A DNA stretch of 64,000 bases from Marinibactrum halimedae (GCF_021234875.1 NZ_JAJQVM010000008.1:90101-154100); one strand, 5' to 3'; numbered from the stretch's first letter, positions 28,417-38,896 are shown. The notes: generated from the sequence alone by a model not told the origin. Numbers and translations: made by a program.

Positions 28417-29118
28417 CAAGTTGAGGGGTTACAGGAAGCAACCCACAAAACTGACACCCAACACCAAGGATTGGTGAAAATCAGGGATGGCCTCACGGAA
28501 GATCTTCAGGGAAGGCACGACAGGAGTCGAAAGGAAGGCAACACGGAGTGCTTGATGATTAGGGATGACAATCGAACAGGATGTTCAGGTTTACAGGTTG
28601 ATAAGGATATCGAAGTAGACAGGAAAAGGATTCAAGGATGAGGATGCACGGATAGCATCAAGGGAAAGGGATAAGCACACGGAGTTCGGAAAGGTGTCTA
28701 GACCAGGGTTGGTTTTGTAGAGCTAGGATGCTCCTAAATGAATTGTCGCAGGAGCGGTGGAAAGGCAAGGAATGTCGGGACACAATTACCAAGGACAAGG
28801 AGCAAGGTAAAGCGCTAAGGGATTAGCGAAGGAATTCAGTTTACGGATAAACTCACTAACAGGACGTTGCTTAAGGAATAACTTGGCAGGATGCGACAAG
28901 GATGAATTCACACTGGCGTATTTTCCAATGGATTGGAAAGGATAGGGATAGCTGCAAGGGATAGGTGAGACCACGAAGGTCGAAGTGTCAGCATCAATAG
29001 TGCGGGATAGCACAAGGATAAAATGCTAGGAGGCAATAAGGAAAGTTACCGACCAAGCAAGGTCAAGGGATGCAACAAATTCAGAAAAGCCGCAGTGGGA
29101 AACCACTGCGGCTTTTTT
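28417..29118 (+). ncRNA. Large CsrB/RsmZ-like regulatory RNA with about 45 GGA motifs
   Basis: The 700-nt non-coding stretch contains 45 GGA triplets by direct count, about four times the number expected by chance. Most are in AGGA or GGGA contexts. Many sit in loops of perfect short hairpins: CGAC-AGGA-GTCG (28518-28529), GAAC-AGGAT-GTTC (28574-28586), GAGC-TAGGAT-GCTC (28720-28733) and CGCTAA-GGGA-TTAGCG (28813-28828). This is the hallmark of RNAs that titrate CsrA/RsmA; E. coli CsrB has about 18-22 motifs in about 369 nt. A GacA-like box lies upstream and a strong terminator ends it. Stops break all frames into short non-conserved fragments, so it is not a gene. The transcription start is inferred, not seen. 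Confidence 0.88.
29085..29118 (+). terminator. Intrinsic terminator of the GGA-rich RNA
   Basis: A 14-bp stem AAAAGCCGCAGTGG / CCACTGCGGCTTTT with a GAAA tetraloop is followed by further T. It is among the strongest terminators of the window and fixes the RNA 3' end. Confidence 0.96.
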
Positions 29119-29157
29119 CGTTTAAATATCTTAGGTGTTTGCCTAGGTTTTGTGGCT

Positions 29158-29195
29158 AATTGGTTCTATAGTCAATTGGTTCTATGGTTAATTGG
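29158..29195. repeat. 16-bp tandem repeat next to the sixA stop
   Basis: AATTGGTTCTATAGTC, AATTGGTTCTATGGTT and a partial third copy AATTGGGTT run in tandem between the RNA terminator and sixA. The last copy encodes the final residues of SixA. Confidence 0.9.
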
Positions 29196-29661
29196 GTTGA
29201 TGAAGCCACATTAAGTTACTGCAACCCGGCGCTAGAAAGTCAAACTCCAAACAGGCCAACGCACTGGTCCCCATTCGATAAGCACCTGGCTCAAGTCCTG
29301 CCAGACTGTCCACTAAGGTGCCTACCAGTGGTTGATGGCTGACTAAGATAATTTGGCGAGTGGGGTCAGTATGCATTGCCTCCTCTAACGCCTTGAGAAG
29401 AACCCTTAAGTTACCGTCGGGCACGAGCAGTGGAGATGTATGTGATTGTGCTAGGGAGGGCACATGTTGTGTCACGATTTCCGCTGTTTGCTGAGCCCGG
29501 ATATAAGGGCTTGCCCATAGCTCTGAGATATCTCCAAGCACTTCTTGATAGCGCTCTAATAATGCGCTTGTTTCTACTCTTCCTCTTTCTGTCAGGCGAC
29601 GCTGTGCATCTGTAGCAGCGTGAGCCTCTGCTTCGCCGTGCCTCATAATGAAAAGTTTCAT
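29188..29661 (-). CDS. sixA: Phosphohistidine phosphatase SixA
   Basis: About 157 residues from the ATG preceded by AAGGTG; the GTG three codons earlier is less likely. The N-terminus MKLFIMRHGEAEAHA holds the RHG nucleophile, followed by RRLTERGR, LWASPYIRAQQTAE and the second His in LVSHQPLVG. SixA dephosphorylates HPr-like and ArcB-type phosphohistidines. It closes the gpsA-DUF4389-sixA cluster seen in pseudomonads and relatives. Confidence 0.93.
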   Translation of the reverse strand: MKLFIMRHGEAEAHAATDAQRRLTERGRVETSALLERYQEVLGDISELWASPYIRAQQTAEIVTQHVPSLAQSHTSPLLVPDGNLRVLLKALEEAMHTDPTRQIILVSHQPLVGTLVDSLAGLEPGAYRMGTSALACLEFDFLAPGCSNLMWLHQPN

Positions 29662-29777
29662 ACCATTCACCTTAAAAACTCGCCTGAGAGAATCTGTTAT
29701 TGATCTTGCTATGCCAAACGTAATGGTTAGATGTTAGCAGTCTTCATGGCCACTCTGAACGTTCTTGGTCTTAGGCT

Positions 29778-30119
29778 TCAGTGTAAGAAGTTATTGAGTG
29801 ACCAATTTGGAACCTTTTCACGAGAGCTCACATTTTCTTCAGGCCATTCATCGAATGGATAGGGCTTTTGTTCGGACTGATAAGTTAAAAAAGCCAGTGC
29901 TTGATAAATGTATTGGCTCAGTTGACCACCGAATACCGTTAATGTAGTGCTGGGTTTTCCGGTAAAAAGAGAAAATAAAAACTGCAACGCAATAACACCA
30001 CTGATGACAATGCTGGCAATTTGTAAAATCCCTAAAAAGAGCAGCATAAAAATTAATCGAAGCCATGGCTTACTCGATAAAAGGTTGTGCTTAATAGTGG
30101 AGTCAGTCGATGTATTCAT
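29778..30119 (-). CDS. DUF4389 membrane protein
   Basis: The 113-residue product matches DUF4389: a hydrophobic pair of helices (LRLIFMLLFLGILQIASIVI, GVIALQFLFSLFTG), then the conserved LTVFGGQLSQYIYQALAFLTYQ and a C-terminal PYPFDEWPEE. It is an inner membrane protein of unknown function. It sits 20 bases after gpsA and upstream of sixA on the same strand, a conserved gene order. Confidence 0.85.
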   Translation of the reverse strand: MNTSTDSTIKHNLLSSKPWLRLIFMLLFLGILQIASIVISGVIALQFLFSLFTGKPSTTLTVFGGQLSQYIYQALAFLTYQSEQKPYPFDEWPEENVSSREKVPNWSLNNFLH

Positions 30120-30139
30120 GAGGACCTATTTCTGTGAAA

Positions 30140-31183
30140 TTATAATGAGGTTGAAGGTTCATTTGAGAGTTTTCCACTGAACTCGACGTCATAGTTTTGT
30201 TCACCTTGCATTAATTGTTGGGCGACTTCAATGACGGGGCGGGACTCAAATAAGATAGCGTATAATCCTGTGGCCAACGGCATATAGACATTTAATGACT
30301 CCGCCTTTTCTTTAACGAGTTTTACGGTATTTACCCCTTCTGCTACTTGACCTATATCAGTGATCGCTTCATTTAAACTTTTACCAGAACCTACCGCATA
30401 GCCCACACGATAATTCCGGCTTAAATCAGAAGTGCACGTTAAAATTAAATCACCCATTCCCGCAAGCCCCAAAAATGTCATTGGGTTTGCACCGAGGACT
30501 TGGGCAAGTCGGCTCATTTCCGCCAAACTGCGAGTTAATAACATTGCTTGAGTGTTGTGGCCAGTACCCAGTGCCGCAGCCATGCCACAGACAATGGCAT
30601 AAATGTTTTTAAGGGCGCCTCCTAATTCAACACCATAACGATCATGATTGGCATAAACCCGAAAAGTGCCCGAGCTTAAGGCTTTTTGGGTGAGTGTAAT
30701 CAATGCGTCGTATTCACTGGCGATGACGGTGCCTGTTTGTTGGTTCACAACAATCTCTTTTGCGAAGTTGGGGCCGCTGAGTACGCCAATCGGGTGATCG
30801 GGTAATTCTTGCTCCAGTACTTGGCTCATCAATGTGAAGTTTTCAGGTTCAATACCTTTTGCTGTACTAATAACACCCGTGTCTTTTGATAAATAAGGTT
30901 GAATCAATTTAACCACTGAACGAAATGACTGGCTTGGAATAGAGACAAACACCAATGCAGCATCGGTAATGGCAGTTTGTAAGTCGTGGGTGATGGTTAA
31001 CATTTCATGCAGCGGGAAGCCGGGAAGATAAAAAGGGTTTTCTCGGAGTGCCTGGCATTGTTTAGCACGTTCTTCATTACGCATCCATTGATAGACGGTA
31101 TTTCCATTGGTGGCGGCCATATTGGCAATGGCGGTGCCAAAGCTGCCGCCGCCGAGTACTGCAATTTTGTTAGGGTTTGTCAT
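30140..31183 (-). CDS. gpsA: Glycerol-3-phosphate dehydrogenase [NAD(P)+]
   Basis: The 347-residue product is full length. It carries the dinucleotide site [20 protein letters not shown], substrate segments [10 protein letters not shown] and [12 protein letters not shown], catalytic Lys in [15 protein letters not shown], and [20 protein letters not shown]. It reduces dihydroxyacetone phosphate to sn-glycerol-3-phosphate for phospholipid synthesis. It is first in gpsA-DUF4389-sixA. Confidence 0.97.
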   Translation of the reverse strand: MTNPNKIAVLGGGSFGTAIANMAATNGNTVYQWMRNEERAKQCQALRENPFYLPGFPLHEMLTITHDLQTAITDAALVFVSIPSQSFRSVVKLIQPYLSKDTGVISTAKGIEPENFTLMSQVLEQELPDHPIGVLSGPNFAKEIVVNQQTGTVIASEYDALITLTQKALSSGTFRVYANHDRYGVELGGALKNIYAIVCGMAAALGTGHNTQAMLLTRSLAEMSRLAQVLGANPMTFLGLAGMGDLILTCTSDLSRNYRVGYAVGSGKSLNEAITDIGQVAEGVNTVKLVKEKAESLNVYMPLATGLYAILFESRPVIEVAQQLMQGEQNYDVEFSGKLSNEPSTSL

Positions 31184-31368
31184 TCGAAGCTCGATTTATG
31201 ATTAAACTGAGTGCATCTTGATCGTTATATTGTTGTACTTGTCGTGATTCACTGACTTATGGGCAAGCATAGACGTTACGTTAATGGGTATTTAGGGGTG
31301 TTCTTCCCGATTTCAATTGTCTAGGCGTTTTGAGGAGAATTTCCTGTATTGGGATGAAATGTAAAATA

Positions 31369-31396
31369 AAAAAGGCGGCATTTTTTGCCGCCTTTT
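31369..31396. terminator. Bidirectional terminator behind the RND operon
   Basis: AAAAAAGGCGGCA-TTTTT-TGCCGCCTTTT is a strong stem with A and T tracts, located between gpsA and the 3' end of the RND gene. It terminates the minus-strand efflux operon. Confidence 0.88.
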
Positions 31397-31416
31397 CAAT
31401 AAGTGCCAATTCCGGT

Positions 31417-31449
31417 AAAAGCTAATTTAGATAAAAGCCAGTTTAGAAT
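31417..31449. repeat. 16-bp imperfect tandem repeat downstream of the RND gene
   Basis: AAAAGCTAATTTAGAT (31417-31432) is followed by AAAAGCCAGTTTAGAAT. The copies are diverged at a few positions. Confidence 0.7.
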
Positions 31450-31460
31450 AGGGATAGACG

Positions 31461-34400
31461 TTAATTTCTCGCCCAGTTCGCTTCTTGCTGACCAAAATCA
31501 GATTCATCCTCGATGTTATTATCGCCAGTGTCTTTCCCTCGTATTCTCAGAATATGGTATTGCATTCGCGCACCGGCTAAATACATCGCTGGTACAAACA
31601 GCAAGGTAACGCCGGTAGCGAACAAAATACCAAAGGCAATCGATGCCACCATAGGGATGAGGAATTGCGCCTGCATGCTGTTGTCTAGCATGATCGGAAC
31701 TAAACCAATAAAGGTCGTAATACTGGTGAGAATGACTGGACGGAAGCGATCTCGACCGGCTTGCAATAGTGCTTGATGTACTGGCACTTTTTCGGCGCGT
31801 AGCTGGTTAATTCGGTCTATGAGAACCAGGTTATCGTTAACGACCACACCTGCTGCCGCAAGGATACCGAAGTAAGATGCAATATCGACGGCAAAGCCCA
31901 TCATCCAGTGGCCAAAAATAGCGCCCATCATGCCGTAAGGGACGGCTGAAAGTACGCCCAGTGGCTTCAAGTAAGATTTAAACTCAATGGCCATCAATAC
32001 GTAGATAATCAGCACCGAAAAGGCAAAGGCTTGTACCAAAGCAACCATAAACTCGGCCTGCTCTTGGGAGTCGCCACCGGCGCCTACTTTTAAGCCGGGG
32101 TATTTGCTTTCTAGTGCTTCTTTATTGCGCTCAAGAATGTCTTTCATGACGTATTGAGTGCTGGTCACATCCTCTTGGATATCTGCTGTGATTTCGATGC
32201 TACGGCGTCGGTCTGTACGTTCAATTTGGGTAAATCCAGGCACAAATTCTGCCACCGCCACATGGTCAAACGGGATTTCGGTATTGACTTGAGAGCGTAA
32301 CTGAATTTGATCAATAAAATCGGGTGTGCTGCGCTCACTTTCGGGATAGCGCACCATTACGCGAACATCTTCGTTTTGGCGAGGTACACGTTGTGCCTCA
32401 GTACCGAAGTAGCCTTGTCGGACTTGGCGGGCCACGTCACGTAAGGTGATATCCATGTTCTCAGCCTGGGGCTTCAAACGAATATCGATGTCATCTCGTG
32501 CCGTTTGTAAAGAGTCACGCACGTTATCCACACCAGGGTAGGCCCTAAGTAATTCTTGCAGTTCAGCTGAGGCAGCGGCAAGCACATCAGTGTCGTAGGC
32601 AAAAACATCAATGGCCAGGTCGCTGTCATCGCCATTGGCGGTATAACCGAGCATGAACTTTTCCGCTTCAGGCAGCTCGCCGATATACTCTCGCCAGCGC
32701 TCGGCGATAAAACCAGAATCTAGGTTCAACTCGCTGTTATGGCTGAGTTCTAGAACAACCCAGGCTTTACTGCCGGACACCCATGTTAGGTTATGAAGCA
32801 CAAAGTTATCGCCATACCCGCGCTCTAACAGTTCTGGGTCTTGCTGCATTTCTGGTACGGAGGCCTCAATACGACGAATGGTTTCCAGAAACTTTTGTTG
32901 TGGGTAGCCATCAGGATAGGTGATTTCTGCTTGAATCCAGTCCATTTGTGGGTTGGATTGGAAGGTCGTTTTGACATAGCCAATTTTGATCAACGAAATG
33001 GAAATAGCAAAGGCCATGATGAACAACAACAGCGTAACGGGATAGTGGCGTTGGGATTTATCCAGCACAGGGAAATAGATTTTTTTAGCAAATACATCCA
33101 GTGCGCCGCTGAATTTCTCCCGTACACGCTCGAATAACAGCCGCAAAGTATTCTTCGCAGGCTTAACAGGCTTCATGCCGGCGAGGTGGGATGGCAGAAT
33201 CCAGAAAGACTCGATAAGCGAAAAGGCTAATGAACAAATAATGACTGCCGGAATACTCCATAAAAATTTGGAGGCGTCCCCAGGTAGGAAAAGCATAGGG
33301 ATAAACACAACCATGGTGGAGATAACAGCGAATAAGACCGGTTTATAAACGCCGTTTACCCCTTTGAGAGCACCGGTTTTGCCCAAAACGCCATTTTGCT
33401 GTTGGGTGTAGATGCTTTCGCCCACAATGATTGCATCGTCCACTACGATGCCCAGAATTAATAAGAAGGCGAACATGGAGAGCATGTTAATACTAACGCC
33501 AACGTAAGGCAGTACCCAGAGTGCACCCATATAGGCGGTGCCGATGCCGACGGCTACCCAAACAGCGAGTTTGGGGCGCAAAAAGAGCATCAGGATTAAG
33601 AACACTAAAATCAGCCCGCCAATGGCGTTGTTGGCCAAAAGCGTCATCCGGCCCTCAAACATAAACGTCAGGTCAGACCAGACACTGACTTCAATACCTT
33701 CCGGTGCGCGCTTTTTCAGCTTTTCGACGTATTCATTGACCGCTTCAGAAGTTTTAATGATGTCAGGGTCTTCCGCCCCGAACACATCCACAAAGACGGC
33801 CTGCTTACCATTGAAGCTGACATAGCGGTTGATGTCTTCATAACCGTCCGTCACCGTTGCGATGTCGCCGATGAGTATACGGGTTCCATCGTTATTGGTG
33901 ATCAGCGGAATCTGCTCAAAATCCTGAGCGGTATAGGCTTGTCCTTGTGTTTGAAGCTGAAAGTCGCCGGCCTCGGAGCGGATCACTCCGGCAGGAATGT
34001 TGATGGAGGATTGACGGATCGCATCCACCACATCGTCAAAGGAAAGGTTATGCCGTCTTAACTCAAACTCAGAAATTTCCACACCGATCTCGTCTCGGCG
34101 AGTGGCTCTGAGTTCAACGACGTCCACATTGTGCAGTTCTGAAAGTTCGTTACGCACTTGAGTACCAAACGCTTTCAGTTCCGCTTCACCAATATTACCC
34201 GCGAGAGCGACTCGTAAAATACGAGTGCGATTTTTGCCTTGGAAGATGACTGGTTGTTCGGTATCCCCAGGGAAAGTGGCAATGGCATCCACTTGGGTTT
34301 TGATGTCGTTGTAAATCTGTTGCAGGTCATAACCCGATTCGACTTCGACTACCACCCGGCCATTGCCGAGACGGGCATAAGAGCGTAAACGCTTGATGCC

Positions 34401-34628
34401 TTCAATGTTGTAAATAGCCTCTTCAATTTTGATGCAGATTTGCTCTTCGACTTCACGAGGCCCTGCGCCAGGGTAGGGGACTGAAATTTCGATGACATTA
34501 GGCACCACATTAGGGAAGAGTTCTTTATTTAAGGATGAAATTCCCATTAGCCCGCCGAACATGATGATGACCATCAATAAGTTGGCAGCAACAGGGTTAT
34601 CAATAAACCAACCGAGTGTTCCTTTCAT
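31461..34628 (-). CDS. RND efflux transporter, inner membrane permease
   Basis: The 1055-residue protein is an AcrB-type permease: an N-terminal TM (NPVAANLLMVIIMFGGLMG), a large periplasmic loop, the TM4 proton-relay ILGIVVDDAIIVGESIYTQQ, a second loop and a C-terminal TM bundle (LAAAGVVVNDNLVLIDRINQ). It fits the HAE-type subfamily common in marine gamma-proteobacteria rather than heavy-metal CusA. It forms an operon with the adaptor six bases upstream. No outer membrane TolC partner is in the window. The substrate is unknown. Confidence 0.95.
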   Translation of the reverse strand: MKGTLGWFIDNPVAANLLMVIIMFGGLMGISSLNKELFPNVVPNVIEISVPYPGAGPREVEEQICIKIEEAIYNIEGIKRLRSYARLGNGRVVVEVESGYDLQQIYNDIKTQVDAIATFPGDTEQPVIFQGKNRTRILRVALAGNIGEAELKAFGTQVRNELSELHNVDVVELRATRRDEIGVEISEFELRRHNLSFDDVVDAIRQSSINIPAGVIRSEAGDFQLQTQGQAYTAQDFEQIPLITNNDGTRILIGDIATVTDGYEDINRYVSFNGKQAVFVDVFGAEDPDIIKTSEAVNEYVEKLKKRAPEGIEVSVWSDLTFMFEGRMTLLANNAIGGLILVFLILMLFLRPKLAVWVAVGIGTAYMGALWVLPYVGVSINMLSMFAFLLILGIVVDDAIIVGESIYTQQQNGVLGKTGALKGVNGVYKPVLFAVISTMVVFIPMLFLPGDASKFLWSIPAVIICSLAFSLIESFWILPSHLAGMKPVKPAKNTLRLLFERVREKFSGALDVFAKKIYFPVLDKSQRHYPVTLLLFIMAFAISISLIKIGYVKTTFQSNPQMDWIQAEITYPDGYPQQKFLETIRRIEASVPEMQQDPELLERGYGDNFVLHNLTWVSGSKAWVVLELSHNSELNLDSGFIAERWREYIGELPEAEKFMLGYTANGDDSDLAIDVFAYDTDVLAAASAELQELLRAYPGVDNVRDSLQTARDDIDIRLKPQAENMDITLRDVARQVRQGYFGTEAQRVPRQNEDVRVMVRYPESERSTPDFIDQIQLRSQVNTEIPFDHVAVAEFVPGFTQIERTDRRRSIEITADIQEDVTSTQYVMKDILERNKEALESKYPGLKVGAGGDSQEQAEFMVALVQAFAFSVLIIYVLMAIEFKSYLKPLGVLSAVPYGMMGAIFGHWMMGFAVDIASYFGILAAAGVVVNDNLVLIDRINQLRAEKVPVHQALLQAGRDRFRPVILTSITTFIGLVPIMLDNSMQAQFLIPMVASIAFGILFATGVTLLFVPAMYLAGARMQYHILRIRGKDTGDNNIEDESDFGQQEANWARN

Positions 34629-34634
34629 CGAGCG

Positions 34635-35912
34635 TTACCCTTCCTTTTGATTATTATCGGTGATGGGCGTTTGACTAGATTCTACAGTGGCGATATTCGC
34701 CTCATCTACCGGAGTGACAGGGAGGCCTGCGATCACTTGAGGTAACTTGGAGACCATAATACGTTGGCCTTTTTCCAGCCCAGTCACGATAACTTGGTCG
34801 TCTCGGTATTCTTCGACGTTGATTTTGGCAATCGCCAATTGGTCATTGTCATCCACCAATAAAACCTGGTCATTCTTATACAGTGCAGTGCGAGGTAGAC
34901 GATAGGCATTTTGAATGTGCTTGCCTTCGATTTCCGCAGAGACATACATACCAACTGCCAAAGGTGGTGTGCCTTCTTCAGCGGGCGCATAAGGATTGTC
35001 GATTTGAACTACCGCGTAGATTACACGGCTGCGTGTATCCAGAGAGGCTTCGGTGCGGACAATACGCCCTTGCCAGTCATAAAATTCATCACCATAGGCG
35101 GCTTTTAAGGTGACACTAGGAAAGTCGGTTTCCGTTTGTTCTTGCGATTGAGGTGTTAATGGTAAATTCACCTTTGCCGCTTGCTGTTGCGTGAGGGGTA
35201 AGCGTACAAATACCGCATCGGTACCATACACTTCTGCTAAAACAGTCCCTGCAGTGACAAACTGGCCCACGTCAACACGTTTACTCAATACACGACCGTT
35301 AAATGGCACACTCAGTTGTGTGCGATCCACGTTTAATTTTGCTTGTTGAACATTCGCTTCAGCGGCGACGACAGAGGCTTTGGCTCTGGCAAGTTGGGGT
35401 TTGCGTAAGAAGAGGGCGTTTGCTTCCTTATTACCGACATCTCGCCATTGTTTTTTGGCTTGGCTGGCTTCGCCTTTTTCCATGGCGTGTTGTTCTTTCG
35501 CTTGGGCTAAGCTTAACTCAGCTTGTTGTAAGGCCACATGATAGTCACGAGCGTCGATAGAGATCAGGGTTTCATCACTATTGAAAAATTCGCCCACTTC
35601 AAAATGGTCTGAAATGGAAGTGACTCTGCCTGCGACTTCAGCAATCACGCTGATTTGTCGAACGGGAATGACAGCACCCTGACTCATGATGGTCAGTTGT
35701 TCTTCATTGGGGGTGGCGCTGATGGTAGTGACTTTGGGCGGCGGTGGTTCAACAACGGGTTCCGGCTCAGGGTGTTCTTTGAGCGCTGACATCGCAAAAA
35801 TAATACCAATACCGCCAATGAAAGCGGCAGCTAATCCTAAGTAGGTTTTGCGATTGGTTCGAGGGGCCTCAGTATTGGCTGGAGCCATATTCTGCGGTCG
35901 GTTGTCGGTCAT
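34635..35912 (-). CDS. RND efflux periplasmic adaptor (membrane fusion protein)
   Basis: About 425 residues from the ATG after AAGGGAG, which is better than the earlier in-frame start. A single N-terminal TM (KTYLGLAAAFIGGIGIIFAM) is followed by a Pro-rich linker (EPEPVVEPPPPKV). Lipoyl/barrel and alpha-hairpin regions follow (VIAEVAGRVTSISDHFEVG; AKASVVAAEANVQQAKLNVD; VPFNGRVLSKRVDVGQFV). It bridges the permease to an outer membrane channel. A TTCGAA-rich palindromic cluster about 110 bases upstream may be an operator. Confidence 0.94.
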   Translation of the reverse strand: MTDNRPQNMAPANTEAPRTNRKTYLGLAAAFIGGIGIIFAMSALKEHPEPEPVVEPPPPKVTTISATPNEEQLTIMSQGAVIPVRQISVIAEVAGRVTSISDHFEVGEFFNSDETLISIDARDYHVALQQAELSLAQAKEQHAMEKGEASQAKKQWRDVGNKEANALFLRKPQLARAKASVVAAEANVQQAKLNVDRTQLSVPFNGRVLSKRVDVGQFVTAGTVLAEVYGTDAVFVRLPLTQQQAAKVNLPLTPQSQEQTETDFPSVTLKAAYGDEFYDWQGRIVRTEASLDTRSRVIYAVVQIDNPYAPAEEGTPPLAVGMYVSAEIEGKHIQNAYRLPRTALYKNDQVLLVDDNDQLAIAKINVEEYRDDQVIVTGLEKGQRIMVSKLPQVIAGLPVTPVDEANIATVESSQTPITDNNQKEG

Positions 35913-36555
35913 TGTAACTCCCTTTAGTAATTCACCCGTCGGTTGTGCCAACAGAGCATCACTATTTCATTTAAATTGTTGAATTTAATGCGTTAGTTCG
36001 GGCTGTTTTCTCTGTTCGAAGGTGGTTCGAACCTCGTTCGTCGAATTAAGAGATATTTCTGGGCATGGCACCTGAATGTCAACGACGTTGGCGTGCGGCC
36101 TTCATTTGCTTCGTGTAATGTCAGGCGTAAGGATGACCGTTTTCAAGCACAGAGGTTCCAGAAATAACCTTTGCAATGCAATACGCATGGCGAGACTGAC
36201 GTGCCTATTTGGTCTTCAAAAGATGTCACAATTGTAATTAAGATTCATGAACTCAACCACAATAGATTCTAGCAAATACTTCGTTTTCCTTATGAAAACC
36301 TTCGGATGAGTGAAATTCGATCATTTTGAGTATTTTATTTAAGTATTTATAGGATTTTAATCGCTGAATATGATTGTTCGATGAAAAGTGACAAAGGTGA
36401 TTTATTAACTAAAGAGGTGGGGTGGCGTACTGTTTTGGCGGGCGCTTTTTTCAATTGGGTATGCGATCGTTTATACAATAGTTTATACAATGAAAATCAA
36501 TGGGCGTCATTGGGGTATAAATCAATGGGCGCCCTTTTCTAATTTATCAGTAGAT
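35913..36555. other. Intergenic region with palindromes and tandem repeats
   Basis: No gene is seen in these 643 bases. GGTTCGAACC (36024-36033) lies in a TTCGAA-rich cluster 112 bases before the adaptor start. GTTTATACAATA/G is duplicated at 36469-36492 and AAATCAATGGGCG at 36494-36506 and 36519-36531. A hairpin at 36502-36534 (GGGCGTCATTG / CAATGGGCGCCC) may end the kbl transcript, though its T tract is weak in that direction. Confidence 0.6.
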
Positions 36556-37743
36556 TTATAGGCCCAGCTTTTGTTTTACTTTGCCAAAGCTTTCTAAAGC
36601 GAATTCCAATTCTTCCTGGGACAATGCAGCAGACACTTGAGTGCGAATTCTTGCTTTGCCTTTCGGAACAACGGGGTATGAAAAAGCGACGACGTATATA
36701 CCCTCATCGAGCATTAGTTCTGCAAATTTGGCAGCCACTTGAGCGTCATACAGCATGACCGGCACAATAGGGTGTGTGCCTTCCAATATATCGAAGCCAA
36801 GTGTTTTTAATCCTTCACGAAAGAACTCGGTATTGTGAGTCAGTTTTTCTCTCAATGTATTGTCATTGACGAGCTCTAACGCTTTGAGTGCCCCTGCGAC
36901 AACCGGCGGCGCGACGGTATTAGAGAATAAATAGGGGCGGGAACGTTGACGAAGTAAATCAACAATTTCTTTACGGGCAGCGGTATAACCGCCGCTGGCA
37001 CCGCCTAGCGCCTTACCCAATGTACCAGTGATGATGTCTACGCGATCCATACAATTTCGAAACTCATGAGTACCTCGGCCGGAGGCACCGACAAAGCCGG
37101 TGGCGTGGCAGTCATCAAAATGAACAATGGCGTTGTACTTCTCTGCGAGATCACACACTTCATCTAATCGAGCGATGTAACCATCCATTGAGAAGACACC
37201 GTCAGTGGTGATGAGCTTAAAGCGTGCACCGGCTTCATCAGCAGCCACGAGCTGGGCTTCCAAATCTTGCATGTCGCTATTGCGATAGCGGAAGCGCTTG
37301 GCTTTACAGAGGCGTACACCATCGATAATGCTGGCATGGTTGAGTTCGTCAGAAATAATCGCGTCTTCTGGACCTAACAATACTTCAAATAAACCGCCAT
37401 TCGCATCAAAGCAGGAGGGATAAAGAATGGTATCTTCGGTGCCTAAAAATTCGCTGAGTTTGTCTTCCAGTGTTTTGTGCAGAGACTGGGTGCCACAAAT
37501 AAAGCGTACAGACGCCATTCCATAGCCCCACTCTGCTAGCCCTTGCGCGGCCGCTTTTTGCACTGCTGGGTGCTGTGCTAGCCCTAGGTAGTTGTTGGCG
37601 CACAGATTCAAGACTCGCTGCTCGCCATTCACCCCAACGTTAGACCCTTGGGGGGTTGTGATCTGTCTCTCGCTTTTGTAAAGCCCGGCTTCTTTAATAC
37701 CGTGGAGTTCTTGCTGTAAATGCTCTTGGAATCGACCGTACAT
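36556..37743 (-). CDS. kbl: 2-amino-3-ketobutyrate CoA ligase
   Basis: About 395 residues from the ATG behind AGGGTGA (a GTG lies two codons earlier). It is a PLP fold-type I alpha-oxoamine synthase: [42 protein letters not shown], and the PLP lysine in [14 protein letters not shown]. It cleaves 2-amino-3-ketobutyrate with CoA into glycine and acetyl-CoA. It lies behind tdh in the threonine degradation operon. Confidence 0.97.
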   Translation of the reverse strand: MYGRFQEHLQQELHGIKEAGLYKSERQITTPQGSNVGVNGEQRVLNLCANNYLGLAQHPAVQKAAAQGLAEWGYGMASVRFICGTQSLHKTLEDKLSEFLGTEDTILYPSCFDANGGLFEVLLGPEDAIISDELNHASIIDGVRLCKAKRFRYRNSDMQDLEAQLVAADEAGARFKLITTDGVFSMDGYIARLDEVCDLAEKYNAIVHFDDCHATGFVGASGRGTHEFRNCMDRVDIITGTLGKALGGASGGYTAARKEIVDLLRQRSRPYLFSNTVAPPVVAGALKALELVNDNTLREKLTHNTEFFREGLKTLGFDILEGTHPIVPVMLYDAQVAAKFAELMLDEGIYVVAFSYPVVPKGKARIRTQVSAALSQEELEFALESFGKVKQKLGL

Positions 37744-37813
37744 GCTCACCCTACTCAGTAGTTAATTTTAGTCGTTAATATTTTGATGGCTCATGCTGAG
37801 GAATAACTTGCGT

Positions 37814-38842
37814 TTATTCCTCCCAGTTCAAGATCACTTTGCTGGCAATGCCATCGCTCATGGCTTGGAAACCGGTTTCGAATTCACGAAAGTTTAAGCG
37901 GTGTGTAATGACAGGAGAAATGTCTAAGCCAGATTCGATCATCACGGACATTTTGTACCAAGTTTCGTACATTTCCCGACCATAAATTCCTTTCAGCGTG
38001 AGCATATTGAAAATGACGGTATTCCAATTGATTGTGGTATCGTTGGTGGGAATGCCCAAAATGGACACTTTACCGCCATGACACATACTGCTCAGTAAAT
38101 CGTTAAAGGCGTGGGCATTGCCAGACATTTCGAGGCCGATGTCAAAGCCTTCTTGCATTCCGAGGCTTTTTTGAACGTCGGCTAATGATTCATTGCGAAC
38201 ATCGACGGTGCGGGTAGCACCCAACTGCTTTGCGAGTGCTAAACGCTCTGGGTTGATATCGGTAATCACGACATTGCGAGCACCGGCATGTCGGCACACT
38301 GCTGCGGCCATGGCGCCAATAGGGCCGGCGCCGGTAATGAGAACATCTTCGCCGAGTAGGTCCCATTGTAGGGCGGTGTGCACAGCGTTACCTAGTGGGT
38401 CAAACAACGCAGCAATATCCAGGTCAATACCAGGACGATGCTCCCAGACATTCGACATTGGCAAAGCAACGTATTCTGCAAAAGCACCAGGGCGGTTTAC
38501 ACCAATACCGCTGGTATGGGCACAAAGGTGTCGACGGCCCGCCATACAGTTTCGGCAACGTCCGCACACCACATGGCCTTCACCAGAGACGATCTGACCA
38601 GGCTTAAAATCAATGACGTTCGAACCCACTTCGACAATCTCGCCCACAAATTCATGGCCGACCACCATGGGTGTTGGAATGGTTTGTGATGCCCACTCAT
38701 CCCAGTGGTAGATATGCATGTCTGTACCACAAATGGCGGTTCGCTTTACCTTAATCAGTACGTCATTGATACCAATGGTGGGTTCTGGAACCTCTTCTAG
38801 CCAGATTCCAGGTTTCGCTTCTTTTTTTACTAGCGCTTTCAT
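37814..38842 (-). CDS. tdh: L-threonine 3-dehydrogenase
   Basis: The 342-residue zinc alcohol dehydrogenase has catalytic-zinc [22 protein letters not shown], the structural-zinc cluster [15 protein letters not shown] and NAD site [15 protein letters not shown]. It oxidises threonine to 2-amino-3-ketobutyrate, used by Kbl encoded 70 bases downstream. A small unknown gene precedes it by 54 bases and the divergent XRE-cupin regulator lies upstream. Confidence 0.97.
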   Translation of the reverse strand: MKALVKKEAKPGIWLEEVPEPTIGINDVLIKVKRTAICGTDMHIYHWDEWASQTIPTPMVVGHEFVGEIVEVGSNVIDFKPGQIVSGEGHVVCGRCRNCMAGRRHLCAHTSGIGVNRPGAFAEYVALPMSNVWEHRPGIDLDIAALFDPLGNAVHTALQWDLLGEDVLITGAGPIGAMAAAVCRHAGARNVVITDINPERLALAKQLGATRTVDVRNESLADVQKSLGMQEGFDIGLEMSGNAHAFNDLLSSMCHGGKVSILGIPTNDTTINWNTVIFNMLTLKGIYGREMYETWYKMSVMIESGLDISPVITHRLNFREFETGFQAMSDGIASKVILNWEE

Positions 38843-38896
38843 GGGCGGAAATTCTCTTTCGATTAAAGGTCTGTGGCGGCCACTGATGGGTTGACA

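Noticed and set aside
28345..28641. 98-codon open frame inside the GGA-rich RNA
   Set aside because: It has no ribosome site or domain, and its composition follows the repeated AGGA/GGGA motifs. The RNA interpretation explains the sequence better.
28786..29013. 75-codon minus-strand open frame opposite the GGA-rich RNA
   Set aside because: It is low-quality sequence rich in TCC/TCCT codons because it is antisense to GGA motifs, with no domain or ribosome site.
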